Positions 1-8,340 of a DNA stretch of 32,834 bases are shown one piece after another. How positions within the stretch are numbered: position 1 is the first letter of the stretch; each line of letters opens with the position of its first letter. This DNA is from Planctomycetota bacterium. GTDB lineage: Bacteria; Planctomycetota; MHYJ01; JACPRB01. The notes under the pieces are model-generated. The model was not told the DNA's origin. It did not search any database and saw only the letters and a program-made list of their open reading frames with translations. The stretch covers positions 1 through 32,834 of the forward strand of contig JACPRC010000048.1 of NCBI GenBank assembly GCA_016190175.1. Direction: 5' to 3'. The position numbers and the translations under genes are program-made.

Positions 1-143
1 AGCTGCGCGTCTCGATCATGCTGCTCAGTTCGGCGCACAAGACGCGCGTACTCGCCCGGCTTTGCGAGGAACTCAACGGGATGAACGCCGTGTTCCCGGG
101 AACCAGGCTCCGCCTCCGCTATGCCGTCGCCCCGGTCCGATAG
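1..143 (+). CDS. C-terminal tail of an unidentified protein, possibly a transposase (5' partial)
   Basis: An open frame enters from the left edge (codons in frame from base 3) and stops at TAG 141-143. The visible 46 residues end in LCEELNGMNAVFPGTRLRLRYAVAP, in part LNGMNAVFPGTRLRLRY. This resembles, from memory, the tails of some transposases with an LN...FPGT.LRL.Y pattern, but the family cannot be named from so little. The frame has no start in the window. It lies next to a decayed reading frame and a recent duplication, a context that fits mobile DNA. The identification is weak; it could be the end of any cellular gene. Confidence 0.4.
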   Translation, partial: LRVSIMLLSSAHKTRVLARLCEELNGMNAVFPGTRLRLRYAVAPVR

Positions 144-576
144 GGGGAAAAGCGGACATTCCTGGACGCCGGTATGTCAGGAGCTCTGGAATCAGGCACA
201 AGGACCGCCAGCAATACCGCCAGACGAGGAAGGCCACGACCACCGGCGGTCCCAGAACGAGACTCATCCAAGGCCACCCGTCCGCCCCCTCGCCGGACCT
301 CCAGCGTTCGAGCGCAAGCCAGAACGCCTGGCCCGACGCGCCGAGAGCCAGGGGAACGACCTGCGACACGAACGCGCTGGGGGAGCGCATTCGTAACAGG
401 ACGGCCGATCCGAACGTGAGCATGAGCGCGGCGACGACGAAGAGCGCGTCGCCCGCGCGGTGGAGCGCCATCGCCAGCAGGCCGCGCGAGTAGTTGTTCA
501 ACTCGCCGCGCTTGTCGTAGAGAGACGGCAGCGTCTCCTTCGGAGCCTTCCCCGCCTCCGCGAGCGCGAAGGCCAT
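73..576 (-). pseudogene. Chimeric frame: alpha-2-macroglobulin fragment fused to a membrane-protein remnant
   Basis: This 167-codon frame is a mosaic. Its first 44 residues (MAFALAEAGKAP...HRAGDA) match residues 1253-1296 of the alpha-2-macroglobulin encoded at 3008-7852, with one change (Pro for Leu). The rest is unrelated and has three hydrophobic stretches (FVVAALMLTFGSAVLL, FVSQVVPLALGASGQAFWLAL, WMSLVLGPPVVVAFLVW), as in a small integral membrane protein that has lost its own start. Its distal end runs antisense into the gene tail at 1-143. It most likely arose when a copy of alpha-2-macroglobulin DNA landed in, or recombined with, a membrane-protein gene. No ribosome-binding site was recognised for the ATG at 576, so it is called non-functional. 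An assembly chimera is a real alternative. Confidence 0.6.
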
Positions 577-578
577 GT
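446..578. repeat. 133-bp dispersed direct repeat, copy 1
   Basis: Identical to 3966-4098 in the same orientation except for one base (G527 against A4047). Identity stops abruptly on both sides. Copy 2 lies inside the alpha-2-macroglobulin gene, so copy 1 is the displaced one. The two copies bracket the AAA/TOPRIM pair and the 3' part of the alpha-2-macroglobulin gene. Confidence 0.95.
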
Positions 579-637
579 TGCGGATGTCACGATTCGATGC
601 GCTCCCAAGAGCGCCACGCGCCGCGCATGTTCGCTTC

Positions 638-665
638 TTGCAATTCTCCCCGGACTATCTACACT
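638..665 (+). promoter_or_regulatory. Candidate sigma70-type promoter of the AAA/TOPRIM pair
   Basis: TTGCAA (638-643), a 16-nt spacer and TACACT (660-665) lie about 80 nt upstream of the GTG at 747. A 6-bp inverted repeat, CACTGT (662-667) and ACAGTG (687-692), overlaps the -10 box and the expected transcription start and could be an operator. It is short enough to be chance. Confidence 0.45.
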
Positions 666-746
666 GTGAACGCAAGGGAGACAGCTACAGTGAGCTTGGG
701 TTCCCGCACCGGCACCGCATAGGACCGAAAGAGATCAGGAGCTTCC

Positions 747-1937
747 GTGCGAATCCTCCGCGCCAGGGTACGGAATTACCGGGCGATTCAGGACCTCGAG
801 TTGCAATTCACGGATCGTCTGGGTGCCCCGCAGCCCGTCACCGTCCTGGCAGGTCCGAACGGCTGCGGCAAGACGAGTTTGCTCTTCGCCATCACGAATG
901 CTCTGCGAGGCGTACTCGGATACCGAACCGACGATGTTCCCGTTCCCTGCAGAGACGATATCCGCTTTCCAGTGGGTTCTGCCACCGGTTGGACCACCAC
1001 CCCACCTGAGATCCGCGTCGAGGTTGACCTCCACTTCGACGAGATTGAGCGCCAGCGCATTCCCGACCTATACAGGGTGCTTGGCCAGCCCAAACCTCCG
1101 CCCCTTCCAGGCGACAACCTCCGCGTCACTTGGTCCTATCCCCCTTCTCCTGACCCCGATGGAAGCCGGCCGCCATGGTGGTACTCATCCGTTTCCCCGT
1201 CCTTGCCTAATGTGAGGTTCTGGCTGACCGCCAGGCAGCGCGCAATCCGCGCTTGGCTTCAGAGGAGGCCGGGCATTCGAGCAACGTTTCTGGACGACAT
1301 CGGGGGGCTGTGGTTCTTTCCCCAAGATAGGAACCTCCAAACCCGAGTCCTTGGAGACCAGCAAGGAGGTCGCAGAGCCGCGGAACAGGATTTTGAGGAA
1401 AGCAGCGAACCCAACAGGGGAAAGAACGAGCAAGACGACGAGTACAGCAAGGAACGAGCGCGCTTCCGAACCGTCAGTGAGATACTCCACTACTTGAGCG
1501 ACTATGCCAGGGGGCGGGTTGAGAATCTCCCCGATGAGCGGAATTTCGAGAAGCGTATTCAAGATCTATTCGATGCTGTGTGCACACCAAAGCGGTACCG
1601 AGGCTATCTGTACCGCCAAGATGACCCTTTGGGCGCACCGATTCTGCAGGATGGGAGTCACGAGTACCCCCTGTCTCACGCCGCGTCCGGTGAGCAGGTT
1701 ATCCTTGAGTACATAACCCGGCTGTCGTTTCCCCGGCCAATGAACAGGAGCGTTGTCATCATCGATGAACCCGAGGTGCATCTTCACCCGACATGGGTTC
1801 GGCAGCTCTATCTGGCCCTACCAAAGCTAGGCGAGACAAACCAGTACATCCTATCGAGTCATTCTCCCGAGCTACGCAAGCGCTCGGCCGCCGACAATGC
1901 CCTAATCGACCTAGGAGAGCTCGGAAACGGCGCATGA
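747..1937 (+). CDS. AAA/ABC-type ATPase of a PARIS-like (AriA-like) defence pair
   Basis: A 396-residue ATPase of the SMC/RecF/OLD-like class. Visible motifs: Walker A GPNGCGKT (36-43) after an N-terminal RNYRAIQDLELQF strand pair, ABC-like signature ASGEQ (313-317), Walker B VVIIDEPEVHLHP (336-348) and the H-motif ILSSHSPEL (368-376). Between the Walker motifs lies a charged, probably helical insertion. In PARIS, AriA is an ATPase that holds the AriB nuclease and releases it when a phage trigger is sensed; a similar role is inferred here. The start is GTG 747, 5 nt after AGGAG (737-741). Its TGA overlaps the partner's ATG (ATGA, 1934-1937), so translation is probably coupled. Local G+C is lower than in neighbours, suggesting transfer. 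Other ATPase-nuclease pairs of the OLD/Gabija/retron class remain alternatives. Confidence 0.85.
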   Translation: MRILRARVRNYRAIQDLELQFTDRLGAPQPVTVLAGPNGCGKTSLLFAITNALRGVLGYRTDDVPVPCRDDIRFPVGSATGWTTTPPEIRVEVDLHFDEIERQRIPDLYRVLGQPKPPPLPGDNLRVTWSYPPSPDPDGSRPPWWYSSVSPSLPNVRFWLTARQRAIRAWLQRRPGIRATFLDDIGGLWFFPQDRNLQTRVLGDQQGGRRAAEQDFEESSEPNRGKNEQDDEYSKERARFRTVSEILHYLSDYARGRVENLPDERNFEKRIQDLFDAVCTPKRYRGYLYRQDDPLGAPILQDGSHEYPLSHAASGEQVILEYITRLSFPRPMNRSVVIIDEPEVHLHPTWVRQLYLALPKLGETNQYILSSHSPELRKRSAADNALIDLGELGNGA

Positions 1938-2989
1938 CGAACGGACCACAGTTGAAGCGCTATGAATCCCGGTATCCCCGCGAAGGGGATGTCGCGATCC
2001 TCTGCGAGGGAGATATCGTCGGCTACGAAGTCGAACTACTCGAGCGTTGGCTGGCTATCGGACGCTCGCGTTGTGCAATCGACGTTTGGCCTTGCGGCAC
2101 CAAGTCCGCGATCATGGGAATGAGCGACGCCATCGGTCGAGGGGTCCCGATAGTGGTCATCGAGGATCGGGATTTTCGCACGCGGGAAGAGGCCACAAAG
2201 GACACCGAGGAAAGTCGCAAGGACCGGCGGGATCGCCTCGTGCGTATCGCTTCGTGGAAGACGTGGGAGAGGAATGAAATCGAGAACTACTTGGTCGAGC
2301 CCGCCGTGGTCCTCCCCGCTCTATCTGTCGCGTTCGGCGTGTCCGAGGAGGACGTTCGTCTGCGATTGGGCCATGTGGTCGAATCGTTGCGAATTGATCA
2401 AGCCGCGCAATACGCCTTGAATGTCTGCTGGGCACGTCTCCCGCATTCCCACGCGAGACGCTTCATCGTGGGGTTGCCCAAGAGGACTGCCCGACCGCAG
2501 TGGGACTCGACACGGAAGACGATCATCCCGGCGCTCTTGACCGTGGTCACCGATGCCCTCCGACGTGCAATTACCGATACCGCGACTCGACTATCCGTCG
2601 ATGTCCGGGCATTGGACATCGAAGAGGTGTTGAAGTCGTTCCAAGGGAAATGCAACGAATGGGCCGGCACGACCACTGATGATACTGCATGGAGAGTCGA
2701 CTGGGCCGGCAAGGACGTACTTGGGGCGCTCTGTCGCTCTCTGACTGGCGAATTCGGGTGGCCGCCAATCTCGAGCAGGGGCGCCCCGATTGCCATCGAT
2801 TGGTCTCTCCTTGCGGATCAGAAGAAGGACGCTGAGCTGGACCGAGATATTGCGACCGTACTCCAACCAAGGCTGATCGATTCGTTCCTGAACTACCTTG
2901 GGACATCAGACGGAAGTCCGATCCGCCAAGAGTGGGATTCCCTCGCTATCGATATCGTCGAAGCCTCAAAGTCCGAGGCGCTCAACTAG
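1934..2989 (+). CDS. TOPRIM / DUF4435-like nuclease subunit (AriB-like)
   Basis: The protein has 351 residues from ATG 1934, which overlaps the ATPase stop. An upstream in-frame ATG at 1793 would run deep into the ATPase gene and was not chosen. The N-terminal half shows a TOPRIM-type core: AILCEGD with Glu25, then VVIEDRDF with acidic residues 77-80, followed by the DUF4435-like phrase RNEIENYLVEP (113-123). AriB proteins of PARIS have this core and cleave tRNA after release from AriA (known for the family). Here the length exceeds the roughly 300 residues I recall for AriB, and the C-terminal 200 residues are not recognised. The gene ends 18 nt from the convergent alpha-2-macroglobulin stop. 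The pair is visibly an operon; the PARIS assignment rests on motifs only. Confidence 0.75.
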   Translation: MTNGPQLKRYESRYPREGDVAILCEGDIVGYEVELLERWLAIGRSRCAIDVWPCGTKSAIMGMSDAIGRGVPIVVIEDRDFRTREEATKDTEESRKDRRDRLVRIASWKTWERNEIENYLVEPAVVLPALSVAFGVSEEDVRLRLGHVVESLRIDQAAQYALNVCWARLPHSHARRFIVGLPKRTARPQWDSTRKTIIPALLTVVTDALRRAITDTATRLSVDVRALDIEEVLKSFQGKCNEWAGTTTDDTAWRVDWAGKDVLGALCRSLTGEFGWPPISSRGAPIAIDWSLLADQKKDAELDRDIATVLQPRLIDSFLNYLGTSDGSPIRQEWDSLAIDIVEASKSEALN

Positions 2990-3007
2990 GACTCCTGCCT
3001 TTCCGCG

Positions 3008-6000
3008 CTACCTGTCCGTCACCTTGATCCGGTTCTCCCCGCTCGACCCCGCGATCTCCGCCGCGTACATGTTGTAGGCGAACGCCGGCAGCACGTGGAA
3101 GTCGCCCGGCGTCTCCGCGCGCATCGTGTACTGGATCGTCTGCCCGCCGCGCAGGTACGTCGCCGCGACGCAGACCTTCTCGTCGCGCGCCTCGATGCGG
3201 GAGTACCACCAGCGCCACCGGCCGCGGCAGCCCCACAGGCCGTAGAACGCGTCTTCCTTCACGACCTCGAAGCCCGACGGCAGCGGGTCCTCGATCATCA
3301 CGTACTCGTAGTTGCCGTCGCACTCCACCTTCAGCGTCACCTCGATCTCCTCGCCCGACTTCACCGTCTCGCCGTCCTTGAGCGGCTCGGAGTACCGGCG
3401 CTTGCCGTCCCACATCACGCGGGCGTACGTGCGCTCGACCCGGATCGACCCCTTCGTCGGCTCGAAGCTCTCGCGGCTCTCGTAGTACTTGAGGAGGACC
3501 GAGTAGTAGAGGTTGCCCTTCCCCTCCTTCTCGATCGTGATCTCGTTCGCGCCCGCGTTGAACTGGCCCGCCTTGAGGATGCGCACGCCGTCGAACTTCA
3601 GCAGGTTCTCCTTCGTGATGCGCTCGCGCACGATCGGGTCGCCGTTCAGCTTCACCGTGAGCGCGTAGTCCGCCTCCAGCTCCTTCGTCATCGCGATGTA
3701 GTCGGAGAGGGCGTAGACCGCGGCGGCCGTGTCCTTCGTCGAGTACCAGCGGTTCCCCTGCCGCTTCGCGGAGAGCCAGCGCACGACCTTGTGGACCTTC
3801 TCGTTCTTCGGGTCGATCGCGACCATCGCCTTGAGGATGTAGGCGGTGCACTCGATGCCGTTGTCCATCCAACTGTGGCGCGGGGCGTTCCCCTCCCAGT
3901 AGCAGTAGCCTTCGCCGACCTTCGCGGTCTCGTCGAGGTTGGCGAGGATCGTCGCGGCGCGCTCGGCGTCGCCCGCGCGGTGGAGCGCCATCGCCAGCAG
4001 GCCGCGCGAGTAGTTGTTCAACTCGCCGCGCTTGTCGTAGAGAGACAGCAGCGTCTCCTTCGGAGCCTTCCCCGCCTCCGCGAGCGCGAAGGCCATGTAC
4101 GCCTTCGTGTCGAGCGGGTCGCCGCCGCCGAGGAGCTTCGCCAGGCACGCGGCGCCGCGTTCGAGGACGTTCGCGTCCACGGGGAAGTCGGCCGCGCGCG
4201 CCTGCGCGAGGCCGTAGACGACGTACGCGGTCATGAACGGATGGCTCGCGTCCGCCTCCCACCAGCCCCAGCCGCCGTCCTGGTGCTGGAAGTTGTAGAG
4301 CCGCTGGAGCCCCTGCGAGACCATCTCGGGTAGCTCTCTGTCCAGCTTCTCGTTCTTGAGACCGAGGCCTCGCAGCGTCGAGGCCGTCACCACGCTCGGC
4401 AGGAATCGGCTCATCGTCTGCTCGACGCAGCCGTACGGGTAGCCCGCGAGGTACTCCAGCGCATCCAGGATCTGCGACGCCACGCTCGGCGAGACGACGA
4501 TCCGCAGCTCGCTCGCCTCCGGGATCGCGTCCTTCGGAACCGCGATCGAGATCGACTGCGACGTCTCGACCATCCCGGCCTTCGTCTCGAAGCGGAGCGC
4601 CCCGTGCGCCAGGATCGGGACGCTCAGTTTCATCGCGTCCGACTCCTTCGGCGTCAGCGCCTTCGCCGTGAAGGTCGCCGTACCCGCCTTCTTGACGCGG
4701 ACCTTCCAGTCCACGCGCTTGTCCTCGTTCTTCGCAAGCCGCAGTACCGTCTCCTTTTCGCCGACGAGTTCCACGCCCTCGGCCTCGATCGAGACCTGCA
4801 CCTCGTCCACGTCGTCGCGGTAGTTGTGGACGACCGCGGAGACGACGGTCTCGTCGTTCTGCGTGAAGAAGCGCGGAGTCTCGAGACGGACGATGACCTC
4901 CTTGCGGCAGATGACGCTGTGGAGCTGCTGCCCGACCTTCGCATCGGCCGTGAGGCCGCGCACGGTCGTGCGCCACGTCGTAAGCGAGTCCGGCATGCGC
5001 ATCTCGAACGTCGCGCGCCCGTTTGCGTCGGTCACCACCTGCGCCTTCCAGAACATCGTGTCGGGGAACTCGGAGCGCGTTTCGGTGTCGGCCATGCCGC
5101 GGTCCTTCTTCTTCGCCATTTCCGGTTCCTCGGACCGCCGCGCATCGTCCCTAAGGCGGCCGCCGTAACCGTCGCCGGATTTCCCTTCCTTCTGTCCCGC
5201 GCGCCCGTAGTCGCGGTAGTGCAGCGACGTCGTCGTCTGCACCCGGTTCGGCCGGCGCGAGTAGAGGAACTTGCGGAAGTCGCGGGCGATCTCCTCCTGG
5301 ATCGCGTAGATCGACTCGTCCACGATGGAGACCGCGAACTCGCCGCGCACGGGCTTGCCGTCCTGATCCGTCGCCTCGACGGTCACGGTTACGGCCTCGC
5401 GCGGCCGGTACTGCGACTGGTTCATCGTGACCTTCACGTTCAGGAGCCGGTCGCGGGGCGGCACGGAAAGGACCTTCGACCGCTGGATGAACTCGTTCTT
5501 CACGAGCGCCGCGACGGAGAAGTAGACGTTCGGCGCGAATTCCGCGCGGTCGATCGGGATCTCGACGAGGGCCGTGTGTCCCTTGATGAGCACGACCTGA
5601 TGGCGGTACACCCCGTCGCACTCGAGTGTCACGAGCGCATGGACGTTCTTGTGCTGGCTGGCGAGGAGGATCTTCGCCGTCTCGCCGACCTGGTAGCTCG
5701 TCTTGTCCGGGACGATCTCGATCCCGTTGAAGTTCTGGAAGTCCGCGGACCACGCGCGTCCCGAGACCCAGATGTACAGATCCGTCTTGACCTCGTTGCC
5801 CTTCCGGTCCTTCGCGGAGGCGAGGAGACGGACGTAGCCCTCCTTCTCGACGGTAAAGCCGAGGTCGGCGAGGCCGTTCGCGTCGGTCGCCGTGCTCCCC
5901 GCGTAGAATTCGTCGTGCTCGTACGCGCCGCCCTTCTCGTGGCGCACCCAGCGGCTCGTGGAGGCCGCGACCCGGACCTGGAGGTCCGGCACCGCCTTGC

Positions 6001-7852
6001 CTTCCGTGTCCGTGGCGCGGACCTTGAGCGTGATCGAATCGCCCGGCTGGTACACGTACCGGTTCGCGCTGAGACTCAGCTCGACGAGCGCGCGGCCCGC
6101 CTTGCAGCTCCCGGCGCCCTCGACCTCGCGGCGGCTCTTGTCCGCGACCTTCGCTTTCACGGTGTAGACCACGTCGTGGCCGAGCGGCTCGGACTTGAAC
6201 GAGACGGCGAGCTTGCCGTCCTTGTCGGTACGGCCGCTGCCGCGGGTAAGTTCCTCCTCGCGATAGTAGCGTCCCCGGTATGAGTACGACTCGTCGTCAA
6301 GGTCCCAGTCGTACGGGTCCCAGCGCCAGTACCAGCGGGGCCGGTAGTGCTGGCGGCGCGTGATCGTGTAGCTCACTTCGGCGTCCACGACGGGGCTGCC
6401 GAAGTAGTACTTCGCCTCGATCTCCGCGGCCACGACCTCGCCCTGGAGGTGCGGCGCCTTCGGATAGCGCACGTCGACCTTGTACTCGGGCTTGCGGTAC
6501 TCCTCGACGCGGAACTGGCCGTACGCGACGCGGCCGTCCTCCGTCGTGACCGTCATGCGGTAGTAGCCGAGCGCGGGCTCGTCCCCGAGCACGACTTCTC
6601 CCGCGAAGCTCCCGAACTCGTTCGTCGACGGCTGCCCCTGGAGGAGGACGTTCCCCTTCGGGTCGCGGATCTCGAAGCGGACCTTGCGAAGGGTGAGGAC
6701 GTCGAGCCGGCCCGAGTCGTACTCCGACAGGATCGCCTTGTAGGAAACCGTCTGGTTCGGGCGGTAGACGGGGCGGTCCGTGAAGAGATAGGCCTTGAGC
6801 TCCTTCGCCGGGACCCATGTCGAGACGTTCGAGAGCGCGACCTCGCCGTCGCGGATGCCGACGACCGCGCCGTTCGTCTCGCGGTTCAGGGCGTAGAGGC
6901 CCTGCTCGTCGGTCACGCCCTCGAAGACCTGCCCGCGATCGAAGACGCGGATCTTCATCCCGGGGACGGGCTTCGAACTGCGGCGGTCCACGGCGAAGGC
7001 GATCGTCATGCCCTTCGCCGTCTTGAGGACGATCCCGTACCGCGCGACGATGACGTTCACGTGGACGGCGATCTCGTCGTGCTCGGCCTCGAGGATGAAG
7101 CAGCCGGCCTCCTCCGCGGGAACGGTCATCGTGCCGTACTTGTAGCGGCGGTTTTCGTACTTCGGCTCCTCGTCCCATTCCTTGATCTTCTTCCACGCGT
7201 CGCGCGGCATCTGTCCGATGAGGTGCTGGATGCTGTCGATCTTGTCCGCCTTCTCGACCTTCGCCGCGACGTCCGCCATCTCGACGCGGTAGAGGCGGTA
7301 ACGGACCTTGTCGACGTCGTGGAGGTAGTAGTGGACCTGGGCCTCCTCCCCCTCCGTGAACGACTGGTGCACGCTGAACTGGAACCCCTTGCCGACGAGG
7401 TTCCAGTAGCGCCAGAGCGCGCTCTCGGTCGCGGGCGTGTCGGGCCAGTTCTTGAAGAGCTTCTTGAACTCCCGGACCGCGTCGTCCTTCTTCCGCTGGT
7501 CCGCCAGGGAGACGGCGACGTAATACTGCGCCCACGGCGCCTGTTCGCTCTTCGGGTAGTCCGCCTGGAACGCGGCGAAGTGCTCGCGCGCCTCGTCGTA
7601 CTTGCGCTGCTGGTACTCGCAGAAGGCGCGCTGGTAGGAGACGGACTCGCGCCGCTTCCCCGACGGGAAGCGATCGAGGTACTCCTCGTAAAGACGCTCC
7701 GCGTCGCGGAACCGCCCTTCCCCGTGACTCTTCTCGGCCGCGGCGAAGAGCGATTCCTCGTCGAGCGGCTTCTTCTCGTCCTGGCGCAGGAGCGGGACGG
7801 CGCCGAACGCGGTGACGGCAGCGAGGGCGACGAAGGCGGCGAGCGTACGCAT
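3008..7852 (-). CDS. Bacterial alpha-2-macroglobulin with N-terminal TPR region and intact thioester
   Basis: A 1614-residue secreted protein that likely traps foreign proteases at the cell surface. Start: ATG at 7852 behind a GGGGGA site and opening a signal peptide (MRTLAAFVALAAVTAFGA); a longer frame to 8053 crosses the promoter and a divergent gene and was rejected. Residues about 30-150 form TPR-like hairpins (RFRDAERLYEEYLDRFPSG and similar). Macroglobulin-type beta domains follow, including MPDSLTTWRTTVRGLTADAK. The thioester is PYGCVEQT with Cys1142 and Gln1145, then an alpha-helical thioester domain and a C-terminal beta domain ending near 1614. No lipobox is seen, unlike many Gram-negative homologues, so it may be free in the periplasm or outside. 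The usual partner pbpC is not adjacent. An internal 133-bp piece is duplicated at 446-578. Confidence 0.92.
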   Translation of the reverse strand: MRTLAAFVALAAVTAFGAVPLLRQDEKKPLDEESLFAAAEKSHGEGRFRDAERLYEEYLDRFPSGKRRESVSYQRAFCEYQQRKYDEAREHFAAFQADYPKSEQAPWAQYYVAVSLADQRKKDDAVREFKKLFKNWPDTPATESALWRYWNLVGKGFQFSVHQSFTEGEEAQVHYYLHDVDKVRYRLYRVEMADVAAKVEKADKIDSIQHLIGQMPRDAWKKIKEWDEEPKYENRRYKYGTMTVPAEEAGCFILEAEHDEIAVHVNVIVARYGIVLKTAKGMTIAFAVDRRSSKPVPGMKIRVFDRGQVFEGVTDEQGLYALNRETNGAVVGIRDGEVALSNVSTWVPAKELKAYLFTDRPVYRPNQTVSYKAILSEYDSGRLDVLTLRKVRFEIRDPKGNVLLQGQPSTNEFGSFAGEVVLGDEPALGYYRMTVTTEDGRVAYGQFRVEEYRKPEYKVDVRYPKAPHLQGEVVAAEIEAKYYFGSPVVDAEVSYTITRRQHYRPRWYWRWDPYDWDLDDESYSYRGRYYREEELTRGSGRTDKDGKLAVSFKSEPLGHDVVYTVKAKVADKSRREVEGAGSCKAGRALVELSLSANRYVYQPGDSITLKVRATDTEGKAVPDLQVRVAASTSRWVRHEKGGAYEHDEFYAGSTATDANGLADLGFTVEKEGYVRLLASAKDRKGNEVKTDLYIWVSGRAWSADFQNFNGIEIVPDKTSYQVGETAKILLASQHKNVHALVTLECDGVYRHQVVLIKGHTALVEIPIDRAEFAPNVYFSVAALVKNEFIQRSKVLSVPPRDRLLNVKVTMNQSQYRPREAVTVTVEATDQDGKPVRGEFAVSIVDESIYAIQEEIARDFRKFLYSRRPNRVQTTTSLHYRDYGRAGQKEGKSGDGYGGRLRDDARRSEEPEMAKKKDRGMADTETRSEFPDTMFWKAQVVTDANGRATFEMRMPDSLTTWRTTVRGLTADAKVGQQLHSVICRKEVIVRLETPRFFTQNDETVVSAVVHNYRDDVDEVQVSIEAEGVELVGEKETVLRLAKNEDKRVDWKVRVKKAGTATFTAKALTPKESDAMKLSVPILAHGALRFETKAGMVETSQSISIAVPKDAIPEASELRIVVSPSVASQILDALEYLAGYPYGCVEQTMSRFLPSVVTASTLRGLGLKNEKLDRELPEMVSQGLQRLYNFQHQDGGWGWWEADASHPFMTAYVVYGLAQARAADFPVDANVLERGAACLAKLLGGGDPLDTKAYMAFALAEAGKAPKETLLSLYDKRGELNNYSRGLLAMALHRAGDAERAATILANLDETAKVGEGYCYWEGNAPRHSWMDNGIECTAYILKAMVAIDPKNEKVHKVVRWLSAKRQGNRWYSTKDTAAAVYALSDYIAMTKELEADYALTVKLNGDPIVRERITKENLLKFDGVRILKAGQFNAGANEITIEKEGKGNLYYSVLLKYYESRESFEPTKGSIRVERTYARVMWDGKRRYSEPLKDGETVKSGEEIEVTLKVECDGNYEYVMIEDPLPSGFEVVKEDAFYGLWGCRGRWRWWYSRIEARDEKVCVAATYLRGGQTIQYTMRAETPGDFHVLPAFAYNMYAAEIAGSSGENRIKVTDR
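3966..4098. repeat. 133-bp dispersed direct repeat, copy 2 (source copy inside alpha-2-macroglobulin)
   Basis: This segment encodes about residues 1253-1296 of the thioester domain of the alpha-2-macroglobulin in its natural frame. It matches 446-578 at 132 of 133 positions. Confidence 0.95.
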
Positions 7853-7932
7853 GCGGATCCCCCAATGAAGAGCGTCTTCCGTTCGACGCGCCGTTCCCCG
7901 CGCGGGTTCCGACATTCGGCGACGAAATGGGT

Positions 7933-7960
7933 TTGAACCCGCGGCGATCCCGAGTATAAT
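7933..7960 (+). promoter_or_regulatory. Promoter of the MshEN-like gene
   Basis: TTGAAC (7933-7938), a 16-nt spacer and a perfect TATAAT (7955-7960). Transcription would start near 7967, leaving a leader of about 34 nt that holds the GGAG site for the ATG at 8001. This rules out the in-frame ATG at 7959 as the start. Confidence 0.7.
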
Positions 7961-7982
7961 GCGGCGGTCCCGGAGGTGTGAA
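7953..7982 (-). promoter_or_regulatory. Divergent promoter of the alpha-2-macroglobulin gene
   Basis: On the minus strand, TTCACA (7982-7977), an 18-nt spacer and TATACT (7958-7953). The -10 box overlaps the plus-strand TATAAT by four bases, so the two promoters should exclude each other. The expected leader to the ATG at 7852 is about 95 nt. Confidence 0.55.
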
Positions 7983-8000
7983 GAGACTAAGGAGAGGGAG

Positions 8001-8258
8001 ATGAGCCACAACGGTAGCGCGCGCGAACCGTTCGGCCAGGTCGCCATCCGCAAGGGCTACGTCTCCGAGCAGCAGGTCCACGAGGCGCTCGTCCAGCAGC
8101 GTTGCCTCAAGGAGAAGGGCGAGAAGCACAAACTCATCGGCATGGTGCTCCTCGAGATGGGCGCGCTGGGGACGACGGAGCTGATCGACGTCCTGAAGCA
8201 CTTCGACGGTCACCACGCGAACGGCGCCCCCCACCCGCACCCGCAGGCGAAGGTCTGA
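8001..8258 (+). CDS. Small MshEN-like (GspE N-terminal-like) domain protein
   Basis: An 85-residue protein consisting almost wholly of one small helical module: FGQVAIRKGYVSEQQVHEAL, then LIGMVLLEMGALGTTELIDVL. The paired pattern 'G..A...G.VSE.Q...AL' / 'G..L.EMG.L...EL..VL' is typical of the N-terminal domain of type II secretion and pilus ATPases (MshEN/GspE-N), which in some members binds c-di-GMP. A related phrase opens the kinase at 28551 (LAEALVRGKFVSSDQIAALL). The tail is His/Pro-rich (HHANGAPHPHP). The start is ATG 8001, 6 nt after GGAG 7991-7994. It is monocistronic by appearance and divergent from the alpha-2-macroglobulin. Ligand binding cannot be judged. Confidence 0.75.
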   Translation: MSHNGSAREPFGQVAIRKGYVSEQQVHEALVQQRCLKEKGEKHKLIGMVLLEMGALGTTELIDVLKHFDGHHANGAPHPHPQAKV

Positions 8259-8284
8259 CCCGCCGCGGGGCCGCGGAGGAGAGC

Positions 8285-8340
8285 AGCCACAGAGACACGG
8301 AGCAGTCCTGCATCTTGCCACAGAGGCACGAAGACGCGGG
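8285..8340. repeat. Word-repeat island: CACAGAGACACGGAG / CACAGAGGCACGAAGAC
   Basis: Between the MshEN-like gene and the SurA-like gene the sequence repeats variants of one phrase: CCACAGAGACACGGAG near 8289 and CCACAGAGGCACGAAGACG near 8319. Similar phrases occur as inverted arms at 31244-31340. The remainder of the 272-nt gap, to 8530, holds a 7-bp hairpin GGAACCG (8491-8497) / CGGTTCC (8504-8510) just ahead of the downstream ribosome-binding site. Confidence 0.6.

Noticed and set aside
3095-6283. Long plus-strand open frames opposite the alpha-2-macroglobulin gene
   Set aside because: Arg/Leu/Val/Asp-rich composition with no domains or ribosome sites; they are the high-G+C shadow of the minus-strand gene.
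7959-8000. Upstream ATG 7959 as start of the MshEN-like protein
   Set aside because: It lies within the -10 box and before the ribosome site; ATG 8001 has a well-placed GGAG.
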